A stretch of DNA of 64,000 nucleotides from the NCBI GenBank assembly GCA_963729215.1, contig CAVSND010000023.1, forward strand, positions 124,001 to 188,000. The letters are read 5' to 3'. Shown here piece after piece: positions 1 to 9,110 of the stretch. The DNA comes from CAVQJU01 sp963729215. GTDB lineage: Bacteria > Acidobacteriota > Vicinamibacteria > Vicinamibacterales > CAVVIG01. Numbering within the stretch: the stretch's first letter is position 1; each line of letters starts with the position of its first letter. The notes below the pieces were generated by a model that was given only the letters and a program-made list of their open reading frames with translations, was not told the DNA's origin and made no database searches. A program made the position numbers and the translations under genes.

Positions 1-411
1 GACGGCGCCGACGATGGCGTGAATTCCGGCGGCGTCGACCTTCCGCTCGATCCAGCGGCCGAGGCGCACCTCGTCGTATTGAAACGTGATCGTGCCCGTC
101 ATCGACACCCGGCGGTGAATCGATCCCTCCTGCGTCAAGTCCGCGATGAGGTCGTCCGCGATGCCATGCGTGATCTGATAGGGCTGCGGTCCGTGCGTGT
201 AGAGGCCGATGATGGTGCCGATGATCGAGCCGATGGCCTGGCCGCCGAGCGCGGGCGCGCCGTCCACGAGGACGACCGAGCGCCCAAGCTTCGCGGCTTC
301 GAGCGCTGCCGAGACGCCCGAGATTCCGGCACCCAGCACGCAGATGTCGGCCTTGATGGACGTGGCCTCGCGGGTCGCGGGACGCCGCACGGTGCGGGTG
401 GCATCGGACAT
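1..411 (-). CDS. FAD-dependent oxidoreductase, N-terminal part
   Basis: An open frame runs from the window edge to an ATG at 409-411, giving the first 137 residues of a longer protein. Residues about 21-45 read as a Rossmann FAD-binding fold (ADICVLGAGISGVSAALEAA, GxGxxG) with an acidic end (VVLVDG), followed by GGQAIGS, as in FAD-dependent oxidoreductases of the FAD_oxidored type. The substrate cannot be told from this part. There is no signal peptide, so it is probably cytoplasmic. It diverges from gltX with only 32 bases between the start codons, so both promoters must overlap. The rest lies outside the window. Confidence 0.8.
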   Translation of the reverse strand, partial: MSDATRTVRRPATREATSIKADICVLGAGISGVSAALEAAKLGRSVVLVDGAPALGGQAIGSIIGTIIGLYTHGPQPYQITHGIADDLIADLTQEGSIHRRVSMTGTITFQYDEVRLGRWIERKVDAAGIHAIVGAV

Positions 412-429
412 GGAAGAATGATTCTCGCC

Positions 430-435
430 TAGAAT
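430..435 (+). promoter_or_regulatory. -10 element of gltX (short-leader or leaderless)
   Basis: TAGAAT ends eight bases before the gltX ATG, so transcription should begin at or within two bases of the start codon. There is no usable Shine-Dalgarno sequence; AGGG touches the ATG. It lies in the inverted repeat GATTCT/AGAATC in the 32-base divergent gap. Confidence 0.4.
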
Positions 436-443
436 CGTCAGGG

Positions 444-1904
444 ATGTCATTGCCGCCGCGTGTCAGGTTCGCGCCGTCGCCGACCGGATATCTTCACGTC
501 GGCGGCGCCCGCACGGCGCTGTTCAACTGGCTGTTCGCGCGCCGGCATGGCGGCGTGTTCGTGCTGCGCATCGAAGACACCGACGTCGAGCGCTCGTCGC
601 AGGACATGGTCGAGGGCATTCTCGACGGCCTGCGATGGCTGGGTCTCGACTGGGACGAGGGGCCGAAGATAGACGGCCCGTTCGCGCCGTACTTCCAGTC
701 GCAGCGGCTGGACACCTACCGCCGGACCGCGGAGCGCCTGGTGTCCGAGGGCCGCGCGTATTACTGCTACTGCACGCCGGACGAGTTGAAGGCGCGGAGA
801 GAAGCGGCCGAGGCGAGCTCGGGCGGCTGGAAATACGATCGCCTCTGCTGCCGCTTGAGCGCCGACGACATCGCCGCGCGTGAGCGGAGCGGCGCGCCGC
901 GAGCCGTGCGGTTCAAGGTGCCCGAGGGCAGCGTCAGGGTGGACGATCTCGTCCACGGTCCCATCGAGTTCGAGAACGCGCACATCGAGGACTTCGTCAT
1001 CCTCCGCTCCGATCGCCACCCGACCTATCACCTGTCGGTCGTGTCGGACGATGTGGAGATGAAGATGACGCATGTGGTGAGGGGCGACGACCACATCTCC
1101 AACACGCCGAAGCAGATTCTGCTGTACCAGGCGATGGGCGCGCCGCTGCCCAGCTTTGCCCACGTGCCGCTGATTCTGGGAGCGGACAAGAAACGTTTGA
1201 GCAAGCGCCACGGGGCGACGTCGGTGATGGAGTACGCGAAACAGGGATATCTGCGCGAGGCGATGGTGAACTTCCTGGCGCTGCTCGGCTGGTCGCCGGG
1301 AAGCGGGAACGCCGAAGTCTTTTCAATCGAGGAGCTCGCCGGCGTGTTCGACCTCGGGGGAATCAGCGGCGGGAACGCCGTGTTCAACCCCGAGAAACTC
1401 GACTGGTTCAATCAGCAGCACATCGCCAGGCTGGCGCCCGAGGAGCTGACGCGGCGGATTCGCCCGTCGCTCGAATCGGCCGGCCTGTGGGACGCCGAAT
1501 TCCTCGGTTCGCGCCACGCGTGGTTTTTCAGCGCGCTCGAACTGCTCAAGCCGCGCGCTCGGAAGCTGGACGACTTCGCGACGCAAGGGGCGTTTCTGTT
1601 CGGCGACGACATCGAGTACGACGCGGCCGCCGTCGGGAAGCACCTCGAGGTCGAGGGGATGGCCGCGCACCTCCAGGCGCTCGATGCCGCGTTCTCGGAG
1701 CTCGCGGACTTCGACGCGGCGTCCACGGAAGGGGCGTTGCGAGGTGTGGCCGAAGCCCGGGGCGTGAAGGCAGGCACGCTGATTCACGCGGTTCGCGTGG
1801 CCGTGACCGGCCGGGCCGTCAGCCCCGGGTTGTTCGAGGTCCTGGCGCTCGTGGGGCGGGCCCGGGTCCACCGGCGGCTTGCCGCCGCCCGGCGCCTGAT
1901 ATAA
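444..1904 (+). CDS. gltX: glutamyl-tRNA synthetase
   Basis: 486 residues, normal for a bacterial GluRS, which charges tRNA-Glu (and, in a non-discriminating form, tRNA-Gln) in the cytoplasm. The class I motifs are present: HIGH-like HVGG at residues 18-21 in SPTGYLHVGGARTALFNWL, and KMSKS-like KRLSK at 250-254. The C-terminal half is the alpha-helical anticodon-binding region. The ATG at 444 gives MSLPPRVRFAPSPTG, the expected N-terminus. Thirty-eight bases after the stop comes tRNA-Gln, whose -10 overlaps the gltX stop codon. Whether the enzyme discriminates against tRNA-Gln cannot be read from sequence alone. Confidence 0.97.
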   Translation: MSLPPRVRFAPSPTGYLHVGGARTALFNWLFARRHGGVFVLRIEDTDVERSSQDMVEGILDGLRWLGLDWDEGPKIDGPFAPYFQSQRLDTYRRTAERLVSEGRAYYCYCTPDELKARREAAEASSGGWKYDRLCCRLSADDIAARERSGAPRAVRFKVPEGSVRVDDLVHGPIEFENAHIEDFVILRSDRHPTYHLSVVSDDVEMKMTHVVRGDDHISNTPKQILLYQAMGAPLPSFAHVPLILGADKKRLSKRHGATSVMEYAKQGYLREAMVNFLALLGWSPGSGNAEVFSIEELAGVFDLGGISGGNAVFNPEKLDWFNQQHIARLAPEELTRRIRPSLESAGLWDAEFLGSRHAWFFSALELLKPRARKLDDFATQGAFLFGDDIEYDAAAVGKHLEVEGMAAHLQALDAAFSELADFDAASTEGALRGVAEARGVKAGTLIHAVRVAVTGRAVSPGLFEVLALVGRARVHRRLAAARRLI

Positions 1905-1905
1905 T
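1900..1905 (+). promoter_or_regulatory. -10 element of tRNA-Gln
   Basis: A perfect TATAAT overlaps the gltX stop codon, with a weak TTGCCG 15 bases upstream. It lies 37 bases before the mature tRNA 5' end, so the tRNA has its own promoter besides any read-through from gltX. Confidence 0.5.
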
Positions 1906-1942
1906 CAGGGTTTCGCCCCTACGACGGGGCCGCACCAGACAC

Positions 1943-2016
1943 TGGGAGGTCGTCCAACGGTAGGACATCTGCCTCTGGAGCAGGTTATCGGGGTTCGAAT
2001 CCCTGCCTCCCAGCCA
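1943..2016 (+). tRNA. tRNA-Gln(CTG)
   Basis: The acceptor stem TGGGAGG pairs with CCTCCCA. The anticodon stem TCTGC/GCAGG carries loop CTCTGGA, so the anticodon is CUG, reading CAG. The T arm has GGTTCGAATCC. Discriminator G is followed by an encoded CCA at 2014-2016. It reads CAG, so a second tRNA-Gln for CAA may lie elsewhere. Confidence 0.97.
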
Positions 2017-2280
2017 ACTTCCTCGCTTACGCTCGTCGTTGGCTGCTCGGCCGGGCTCCGGGAAGCATCGCCACGTGCTCCCGAACGCCGCGAAAGGTTC
2101 CGAATCCCTAGCATCCGACAACGCTCCCTACGGACGTTGCTCGATGGCGTGGCTGCTCGGCCGGGTTCTAGGCTTCGAGCGGCTCGCTCGGCTCGCCGCT
2201 CTCGGCACGAATCCCTGGGCTCTGGAAACATCGCGCCTCGTTTCACTCGGCGCGGATTGCCGGCGGGCCGGGAACACGTA
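1997..2280. repeat. decayed tandem repeat of about 105-107 bp starting in the tRNA T arm
   Basis: The octamer GAATCCCT occurs at 1997 (inside the tRNA), 2102 and 2209, spaced 105 and 107. GGCTGCTCGGCCGGG occurs at 2041 and 2151, with a weaker GGCGGGCCGGG near 2262. The units are therefore diverged copies of a block beginning in the tRNA 3' end. No gene is seen in 2017-2399. A perfect 9-bp hairpin (GAACAGAGC, 7-base loop) lies at 2335-2359 without a T run. Confidence 0.5.
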
Positions 2281-2408
2281 CCGCCATAGGTTAAAGACCA
2301 ACGTCCCGTTTCCCACGTCAGTAGCAAGATGCAGGAACAGAGCTATCTTCGCTCTGTTCATGGCTGCCTTCTCCTCGCTGGCGCGGTGGCCGTCTGGCTG
2401 TGTCGTCT

Positions 2409-3131
2409 ATGAGCGTGCAAAACGGTTTTGCGGCCTCTCTTCCTCGACCTTCAGTCCAAACCATTGCCGGAATGGCTCTCCGGCAGGCGACTTGGCTCGC
2501 CATTGCGGCTGCCTTGCTGTTCTTGCCAGCGGGCCGCTGGAACTGGCCGGAGGCCTGGGCGGTCCTCGTGGCGTACGGCGCATTCCTCGTCCTGAGCGGC
2601 GTCTGGTGGCTGTGGAAGGACCCCGCTCAACTGAGGGAACGCGACCGCGTCGCCGCGAACGTGAAGACCTGGGACAAAGTGATCGTGAGGGCCTCCTGGC
2701 CGTGCCGGGTGCTGACAGTCGTCATTGCTGGACTCGATGCCGGCCGCTTTCGCTGGTCATCGGTTCCGCTGCCGGTCGAGGCGCTGGGATGGTTGGGGCA
2801 AGTCGTGGCGGTGAGTGCGATGTTGTGGGCGGGGGCGGCGAACACGTATCTTTCGCGCTTTGCCCGTATCCAGGACGACCGTGGCCACACCGTCGTCACA
2901 TCCGGGCCGTACGGCTACGTACGCCACCCGATGTACGCCGGGGCCATCGTGTTGTTCCTGTGCATCCCGCTGGTGTTGGGATCATGGCTAGCGTTGCTGC
3001 CAGGGGCAGCGAACGCCGTGCTCATGGTGATTCGGGCGCGGCAAGAGGACCGGATGCTGCGCGCTGAGCTCGGGGGCTACGAAGTGTATGCGCACCGCGT
3101 GCGGTATCGGCTGTTGCCCGGCGTGTGGTGA
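2409..3131 (+). CDS. isoprenylcysteine carboxyl methyltransferase (ICMT)-family membrane protein
   Basis: About 240 residues with four or five hydrophobic segments (residues ~25-45, 48-65, 100-120, 175-205). The C-terminal signature TSGPYGYVRHPMYAGAIV is the hallmark of the ICMT/phospholipid-methyltransferase-like family, in which RHPMY and a following acidic/aromatic segment (DRMLRAEL..YEVYAHRVRYRLLPGVW) bind S-adenosylmethionine. The bacterial substrate is usually unknown. The ATG at 2409 is preferred; a GTG at 2400 is the furthest start in frame. Neither has a clear Shine-Dalgarno sequence. The stop is followed at once by a GIY-YIG remnant. Confidence 0.85.
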   Translation: MSVQNGFAASLPRPSVQTIAGMALRQATWLAIAAALLFLPAGRWNWPEAWAVLVAYGAFLVLSGVWWLWKDPAQLRERDRVAANVKTWDKVIVRASWPCRVLTVVIAGLDAGRFRWSSVPLPVEALGWLGQVVAVSAMLWAGAANTYLSRFARIQDDRGHTVVTSGPYGYVRHPMYAGAIVLFLCIPLVLGSWLALLPGAANAVLMVIRARQEDRMLRAELGGYEVYAHRVRYRLLPGVW

Positions 3132-3281
3132 GTAAAGGACCGCGCGGCTACACAACCGCCCATAGACCTGGGCCACCCGTCGTGGTATCTCGAATTCCCA
3201 AACGAACAGGCCGCTAATCGCTTCGAGAAGTATCTGAAGACCGGCTCCGGCCGCGCGTTCGCCACACGACACTTCGCTTGA
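3132..3281 (+). pseudogene. C-terminal remnant of a GIY-YIG nuclease
   Basis: The reading frame right after the ICMT stop has no start codon but encodes about 40 gene-like residues, including DLGHPSWYLEFPN, NRFEKYLKTGSGRAFATRHF and then a stop. The ending resembles the C-terminus of UPF0213/GIY-YIG single-domain nucleases, where (F/E)KYLKSGSGRAFA(K/R)RHF is typical. The catalytic GIY...YIG half is missing, so this is a dead fragment. Assignment is from memory of the family and was not searched. Confidence 0.55.
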
Positions 3282-3339
3282 ATCGCCGCCCATCAATCCC
3301 GAACCCAGAATGCAGATGCGCTGGCTGGGTGCTCCGTAG

Positions 3340-4322
<983 letters not shown>

Positions 4323-4413
4323 GGTGATTTCCACTGTAGATGGATCAGCCCCAAGTCGTTTGCCAGCAACGCCGATTTCATCGAACCCGAATTCCGTGAT
4401 CGTTCTCGGCGCC

Positions 4414-5310
4414 TCAACGAAACATCCAGCGCGCACGCGCGCCAGGACCGACGGTCAGCGTGGAATTGCCAATCAGTTCCGACCGCGCCTTTCCGACCGG
4501 CGCGTTCAAGACGAAGTCGACTCGCCGCAGGCCGATTGATTCCCGGCGCACGAACCGGAACGAAAGCGTCACGTCGGCGCCGCGCGCCTCGACGCGGCCG
4601 TCGCTTTGCGACAGGCCGAATCCGGCCGCCCGCAGCATCGGCTCCATTCGGCTGAAATCGTCTCGCGTCACCGCCGCTTCGAGCGCGGTGATGTCGCGCA
4701 TCGCGTGCTGGCGATAGAGGTCATCGAGGTAGCGCTCGCGGGAGATCGCATCGTCAGGCGATTCAGCCGGTTCCTTACGAGCTTCAGGCTCGTCGAAATA
4801 AGCCGCGACGTATTCCATCGTGTAGATCGAAAGCGCCCGGTCGGCTGGATTCTCGTGCGGCCATGCCACTTCAACCAGGCGGAACCAGTTAACGTCACGG
4901 TCACCGAACCGTCGTGTGCGTACCGTCGTCGCGGCCGGCACGGCCATCTCACGCAGCCTCTTCTCGACTGCCGCGAACACACCCGGCACGTCGCCGCTTG
5001 CTGCGATCCCCACGGCACCGACCATCGTCGGCTCGGGTGCCGACAGGTCTGAAGATGCAAAGAACTCGGCGTACGTCTGGCGGCCGCGCACATACCGTCC
5101 AGTCCACGTTTCCCCGCCGTTGGCGGTCACCGTGTTGATCGAGACATTGGCGAATTCGCGCAGGAAGGCAGATGTCTTAATCGCCTCGGCAGTCGTGTCG
5201 TCGACGATGGCGTAGAAGTGATTGAGCGACGGCGTCGGGGATAGCGCCGCGACCGCGGCGCATCCGCAAAGGACGAATAGCATCAGGGCGCGCGTTGGAG
5301 CGCTCAGCAT
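4414..5310 (-). CDS. secreted or lipoprotein-like protein, DUF5829-like
   Basis: 298 residues. The N-terminus [23 protein letters not shown] is a signal sequence with a possible lipobox (LCGC). The mature part begins [29 protein letters not shown], then [14 protein letters not shown], which resembles DUF5829, a family related in fold to vicinal-oxygen-chelate proteins; the match is from memory. No catalytic residues can be named. The ATG at 5308-5310 is chosen because it starts the signal peptide; the frame is open further upstream. It lies 19 bases downstream of the winged-helix/TPR regulator gene and is probably co-transcribed with it. Confidence 0.6.
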   Translation of the reverse strand: MLSAPTRALMLFVLCGCAAVAALSPTPSLNHFYAIVDDTTAEAIKTSAFLREFANVSINTVTANGGETWTGRYVRGRQTYAEFFASSDLSAPEPTMVGAVGIAASGDVPGVFAAVEKRLREMAVPAATTVRTRRFGDRDVNWFRLVEVAWPHENPADRALSIYTMEYVAAYFDEPEARKEPAESPDDAISRERYLDDLYRQHAMRDITALEAAVTRDDFSRMEPMLRAAGFGLSQSDGRVEARGADVTLSFRFVRRESIGLRRVDFVLNAPVGKARSELIGNSTLTVGPGARARWMFR

Positions 5311-5329
5311 GTCGGCACCGTCATCAGCC

Positions 5330-6973
5330 TTACTTGAGCTTTGCCAGCAAACGCTCGAACCGAGGGTCGCCACGCAACGTGTCGTAGTCCGGATCGTGCT
5401 CGATCCAATCCCGCTTGCCGCGGCCGTGTTCGAACACACGCTCCAGCAGCACGAGGGCCTGCTCTCGTAGTCCCGCTCGGATGCGCACGCAGGCGGCGCA
5501 GACCAGCGCGCTGGTGTCATCGGGATTCAACTCGAGGGCCCTTTGCGACCACTCCATCGCCCGAACGTGCTGCCCGTCCGCGAAAAGCCCAATCGAGCCG
5601 ATCGACAGCGCACGGACGTCCCCCGGATTCAGCGCCAGCATGCGCTCCGCGCGGCGCACACCCTCCCGCGAGGCGGCACGCCCCTCGTCCACTCGACCGA
5701 GCATCTGCAGCGACTGTCCCATGAGGATCGGGCTCTGGCAATCCTCCAGACGAACCTCGCTCGCCTGGCGAAAGAGCTCGGCCGAGCGCCCGACTTCGCC
5801 GGCCGCGAACGCCGTGCGCGCGAAGTAGTAGTAGCTGTCGAAGAATTGCGGGTTGCGGGCGATCGCGTCTTCGAACGCCCTCGCAGCCTCGGCATAGCGA
5901 CGCGACAACGCAAGCGCACAGCCTCGAGCCATGTGCGCCTCGGCAAGGTCCGGCGCCTCCTCGAGGGCGCGGCGACTCGCGTCTTCGGCCCCTGTGAGAT
6001 CAGCGTCGTTCGCCCCGAACCACTCATACAAGGTGGCGTGGACGGTGGCCAGACCGGCGAACGCAGGGCCGTAATGGGGATCGCATTCGATGGCCTGCCG
6101 GAACAGCTCGACGCTTCGCGCCAGGCTCGTTTGCGTCATCTGAACCAGATGTTGCCGCCCGCGCAGGTAATACTCGTAGGCAACGGCGCTCGTCTGCGGC
6201 CTTACCAGCCGCTGCCGCTCCGCCCCGTTGATCAGACCGCCGCCGACGCGCCGCGCGACGTGCTGGGCGATTTCGTCCTGCATCGCGAACACGTCCGCCA
6301 TCGTGCGATCGAATCGCTCGGACCAGTGCTGATGGCCAGACGCGACGTCCACCAATTGAACGGTGACTCGAAGGTGGTGGTCTGCCTTCCGGACGCTGCC
6401 GTCGAGCAGAGCCGTGATGCCGAGGTGTCGCGCGATTTCGCGTACGTCGCCGCCAGTCTGGCGGAAGTGAAATGACGCCGCCCGCGCCGTCACGCGCAGG
6501 CCGGCGATCTGCGACAGCGACGTCATCAGTTCCTCGGCGATGCCCTCGCAGAAGTAACCCTGATCGCGCGCCGGGCTCATGTCGACGAAGGGCAGAACGG
6601 CGATCGAAGTAATGGGCGGCGGCGGCAGAGGCGCGTCAGCGGTGCCCTCCGCAGGGATGGGCGTCAGCGCGGCCACGAATCCATAGCCGCGCCGGTACCG
6701 CGTCTCGATGAACCGCGGCCGCCTGGGATCATCCTTCAGCGCTCGACGCAGCTCCTGCACGCACGAAATCAGCGCATCGTCGCTGACGGCGACGCCGTTC
6801 CAGACCGTGGCGAAGAGGCTTTCTTTCGAGACGGGCGCGCCGGCGTGCGTCACCAGCTCTTTGAGCACCTCCGCCGCCTTCGGCGTGAGCCGGACCTCGC
6901 CGTCGCCCGACCACAACCGTCCGGTCGCGATGTCGAATCTGAATGTTCCGCCAAAGCGGACGCTCTGATCCAT
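5330..6973 (-). CDS. winged-helix transcriptional regulator with TPR domain (CadC/OmpR-type)
   Basis: 547 residues. Residues ~1-110 are an OmpR/CadC-type winged helix (LWSGDGEVRLTPKAAEVLKELV, SKESLFATVWNGVAVSDDALISCVQELRRAL, YRRGYGFVA). Residues ~130-260 form the 'IAVLPFVDMS..Q.YFCEGIAEELMTSLSQ' adenylate-cyclase-associated/TolB-N-like domain. The rest is a run of tetratricopeptide repeats. There is no receiver domain and no clear membrane segment. Proteins of this design are abundant in Acidobacteriota and are presumed DNA-binding sensors. The start ATG at 6971-6973 opens a normal winged helix. The gene diverges from the secreted-protein gene at 7122, with about 150 bases of shared promoter region. 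Confidence 0.85.
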   Translation of the reverse strand: MDQSVRFGGTFRFDIATGRLWSGDGEVRLTPKAAEVLKELVTHAGAPVSKESLFATVWNGVAVSDDALISCVQELRRALKDDPRRPRFIETRYRRGYGFVAALTPIPAEGTADAPLPPPPITSIAVLPFVDMSPARDQGYFCEGIAEELMTSLSQIAGLRVTARAASFHFRQTGGDVREIARHLGITALLDGSVRKADHHLRVTVQLVDVASGHQHWSERFDRTMADVFAMQDEIAQHVARRVGGGLINGAERQRLVRPQTSAVAYEYYLRGRQHLVQMTQTSLARSVELFRQAIECDPHYGPAFAGLATVHATLYEWFGANDADLTGAEDASRRALEEAPDLAEAHMARGCALALSRRYAEAARAFEDAIARNPQFFDSYYYFARTAFAAGEVGRSAELFRQASEVRLEDCQSPILMGQSLQMLGRVDEGRAASREGVRRAERMLALNPGDVRALSIGSIGLFADGQHVRAMEWSQRALELNPDDTSALVCAACVRIRAGLREQALVLLERVFEHGRGKRDWIEHDPDYDTLRGDPRFERLLAKLK

Positions 6974-7121
6974 GGCCGCTGCTGCGCACCGATTCGAGAC
7001 GATCTCGGAAAGAACCCGGCAAAGTCCCGGAGTCCTCCCGGGACTTGCGAGGGGCGCGTGCCGTAACTTGTGACACATCGGACGGAGCGAAGGCAACACC
7101 GAATCGCAGGAGGTTGACATC

Positions 7122-7736
7122 ATGATCCGTGGAACAAGCGCACACGCAGTCGCAGCTTCCGTGATCGCCATCGTCGTCGCGGGCGGCTGGTCGGCGCGCC
7201 CGTTGGCGCATGACGATCACTCGCAGGGCACCGCAGCGAACGACCATCCGCACGGGGCGCTCGTACAGGCCGTTCGGGAGGCCACCGAGGCCTTCAAGGA
7301 TCCGGCCTACGCGCAGGCCGTCGGCTACACGCCGCTCTTCGGCTGCGTGAGCGGACCGGACCGCGGCGCCATGGGTCAGCACTTCGTCAACTTCTCCCTC
7401 GTGGCCGACGGCCAGCTCGACGCCGCGCATCCCGAGCTCGTGATCTACGAGTCGCTGCCCAGCGGACACCTGAAGCTCACTGGCGCCGAATTCCTCGTGC
7501 TCAAGGACCAATGGGACGCCGCGCATGCGGCGCCGCCGCAGCTGATGGGGCAGCTGTTCCACCTCAACGAAGCGCCGAACCGATATCGTCTGCCCGCGTT
7601 CTACTCGCTGCACGTGTGGGCGTGGAAGGAGAACCCGTTCGGCGCTTTCGTGAACTGGCATCCGCACGTGTCGTGCGAGGCGTTCGGCGGGGACACCATG
7701 CCCATGCCGCCCCCGGATCCGGGCGAGGACCAATGA
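7122..7736 (+). CDS. conserved secreted protein of unknown function
   Basis: 204 residues with a signal peptide (residues 1-29, ending ARPLA) and a His/Asp-rich start to the mature part (HDDHSQG, NDHPHG). The body has a pattern I recall from a conserved hypothetical family: AVGYTPLFGCVSGPDRGAMGQHFVN, HPELVIYESLPSGHLKLTG, FYSLHVWAWKENPFGAFVNWHPHVSCEAF. Its several His residues could bind metal, which is inference only. The start is supported by AGGAGG eight bases before the ATG. A rhodanese gene follows after 38 bases, so the two are probably one transcript. Confidence 0.7.
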   Translation: MIRGTSAHAVAASVIAIVVAGGWSARPLAHDDHSQGTAANDHPHGALVQAVREATEAFKDPAYAQAVGYTPLFGCVSGPDRGAMGQHFVNFSLVADGQLDAAHPELVIYESLPSGHLKLTGAEFLVLKDQWDAAHAAPPQLMGQLFHLNEAPNRYRLPAFYSLHVWAWKENPFGAFVNWHPHVSCEAFGGDTMPMPPPDPGEDQ

Positions 7737-7774
7737 TCGCGTGAGCCCGGACACCAACGAAGAGGAGAGATGCG

Positions 7775-8152
7775 ATGGCGAGCGTTCAGGAATGGCTGTC
7801 AACGGCGAACGCGGTTGTCCCGCGGCTCGCGCCGCACGAACTCAAGGACTTGCTGTCACGGCCGGACGTCGTGCTGGTCGACGTGCGTGACGCACCCGAG
7901 GTGCAGCGGTCGGGAAAGCTCCGGGGCGCGCGCAACATCTCGCGCGGCATGCTCGAATTCCGCGCCGACGCCGCCACGCCGTACTACGACTCGGCACTGC
8001 GGAAGGATATGACGGTGGTCGTGTACTGCGCGTCGGGCGGGCGTTCCGCACTCGCCGCGAAGACCTTGCTGGATTTGGGCTACGCGTCGGTGTACAACGC
8101 AGGCGGATTCCAGGAATTGGCGTCGGCGGGCATCGAGACGGAGCCCGCATAG
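7775..8152 (+). CDS. rhodanese-like domain protein
   Basis: 125 residues, a single rhodanese domain. DVVLVDVRDAPEVQRSGKLRGARNIS is the CH2A-like segment, and CASGGRSALAAKTL at 85-98 is the active-site loop with Cys85 as the predicted persulfide-carrying residue. No signal peptide, so it is cytoplasmic; likely sulfurtransferase or sulfide/thiosulfate handling. GAGGAGA precedes the ATG. The gene is co-directional with and close to the secreted protein upstream. Confidence 0.9.
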   Translation: MASVQEWLSTANAVVPRLAPHELKDLLSRPDVVLVDVRDAPEVQRSGKLRGARNISRGMLEFRADAATPYYDSALRKDMTVVVYCASGGRSALAAKTLLDLGYASVYNAGGFQELASAGIETEPA

Positions 8153-8176
8153 CCGATTCCGCCTTCGAATCGGCTG
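8152..8176. other. perfect 9-bp hairpin at the rhodanese stop
   Basis: AGCCGATTC and GAATCGGCT flank a 7-base loop; the TAG stop overlaps the left arm. There is no T run, so a rho-independent terminator is not supported. It resembles the other stop-codon-overlapping palindromes at 42.8 and 60.7 kb in position but not in sequence. Confidence 0.4.
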
Positions 8177-8293
8177 GCGCTCGTGCTGATCTCCGGCGAG
8201 CCGCCTTCGAAATGGTAAGTTATGCGGCGCGGAAATCACGCGGGCCTTGCGATCCGTTCTGTTCAGCTGCAGCGACGCCACTAGACCCTCGCT

Positions 8294-9067
8294 ATGACTC
8301 AGACGTCCCGTGCCTGGCACCACGACCTGCTGCCGCTTCTCGAAGAAGATACGTACGGCTTCTGGACGGATTTTGCACGGCGCCCGGGCGGCGAGGCGGG
8401 CGTCGACGGCCGCGCCGTCTGGTGGCGCTCGGGCGTGCCGTTTGTGACGTACAACGGCATTGCCGGCGTACCGGCCGATATCGTCACGACATTGGCGCGC
8501 GTCCGCAGTTGGGGTCTGCCGACACGGTGGACGCTGAGCAGCGCGAGCACGCCCGCGGGATACGAAGCGACGCTCGACGCACACGGACTGACGCTCTACG
8601 ACGAATGGCCTGGGATGGTCGCACGCATCAACGACCTGCGCGATCCGGAGATGGGAGCGGCGACCATCGAAGTGGTGCAAACCGCAGCCGGAAGTCACGA
8701 GTGGAGCGACGTCTTGTGCGACGCGTTCGGCGTGCCGGGAGAGACCGCTGGATTCATCCGCACGGCGCATAGCTGGCCGCACATGCACCAGGCCGGCCTT
8801 GAGTATCTGCTGCTGCGCATTGGGGGAGAGGCCGTGGCGACCGGCCTGCTACGCTCAGCGGCCGGGGCCGCCGGCATCTACGGCATCACGGTGCGCCGCC
8901 GGTTCCAGCGGCGTGGGCTGGGCACCCTGGCCACGCTGGTGACGGCCCGCGAGGGTGCGCGCCGCGGCGCCGCGATCGCGATCCTTCAGGCTACACAGGA
9001 GGGTTTTCCACTCTACAAGCAACTGGGCTTCCAGGCGATTACCTCGTTCCGATCGTGGCGCTTGTGA
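8294..9067 (+). CDS. GNAT-family N-acetyltransferase
   Basis: 257 residues. The C-terminal 100 residues are a GNAT fold: YGITVRRRFQRRGLGTLATLV is motif A, with the R/Q-x-x-G-x-G/A acetyl-CoA loop (RRGLGT), followed by QATQEGFPLYKQLGFQAI (motif B). The N-terminal half is likely a substrate-specific domain. Substrate unknown; cytoplasmic. The ATG at 8294 has no strong Shine-Dalgarno sequence. Convergent with the AraC gene downstream. Confidence 0.88.
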   Translation: MTQTSRAWHHDLLPLLEEDTYGFWTDFARRPGGEAGVDGRAVWWRSGVPFVTYNGIAGVPADIVTTLARVRSWGLPTRWTLSSASTPAGYEATLDAHGLTLYDEWPGMVARINDLRDPEMGAATIEVVQTAAGSHEWSDVLCDAFGVPGETAGFIRTAHSWPHMHQAGLEYLLLRIGGEAVATGLLRSAAGAAGIYGITVRRRFQRRGLGTLATLVTAREGARRGAAIAILQATQEGFPLYKQLGFQAITSFRSWRL

Positions 9068-9110
9068 AGCGGGAGGCCCGTGGGGTCTGGCGAGCTTTAT
9101 GAACGTACGG

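Noticed and set aside
447..1211. 254-residue antisense frame in gltX
   Set aside because: GC-rich shadow frame of a certain gene; composition is Arg/His-rich and unlike a protein.
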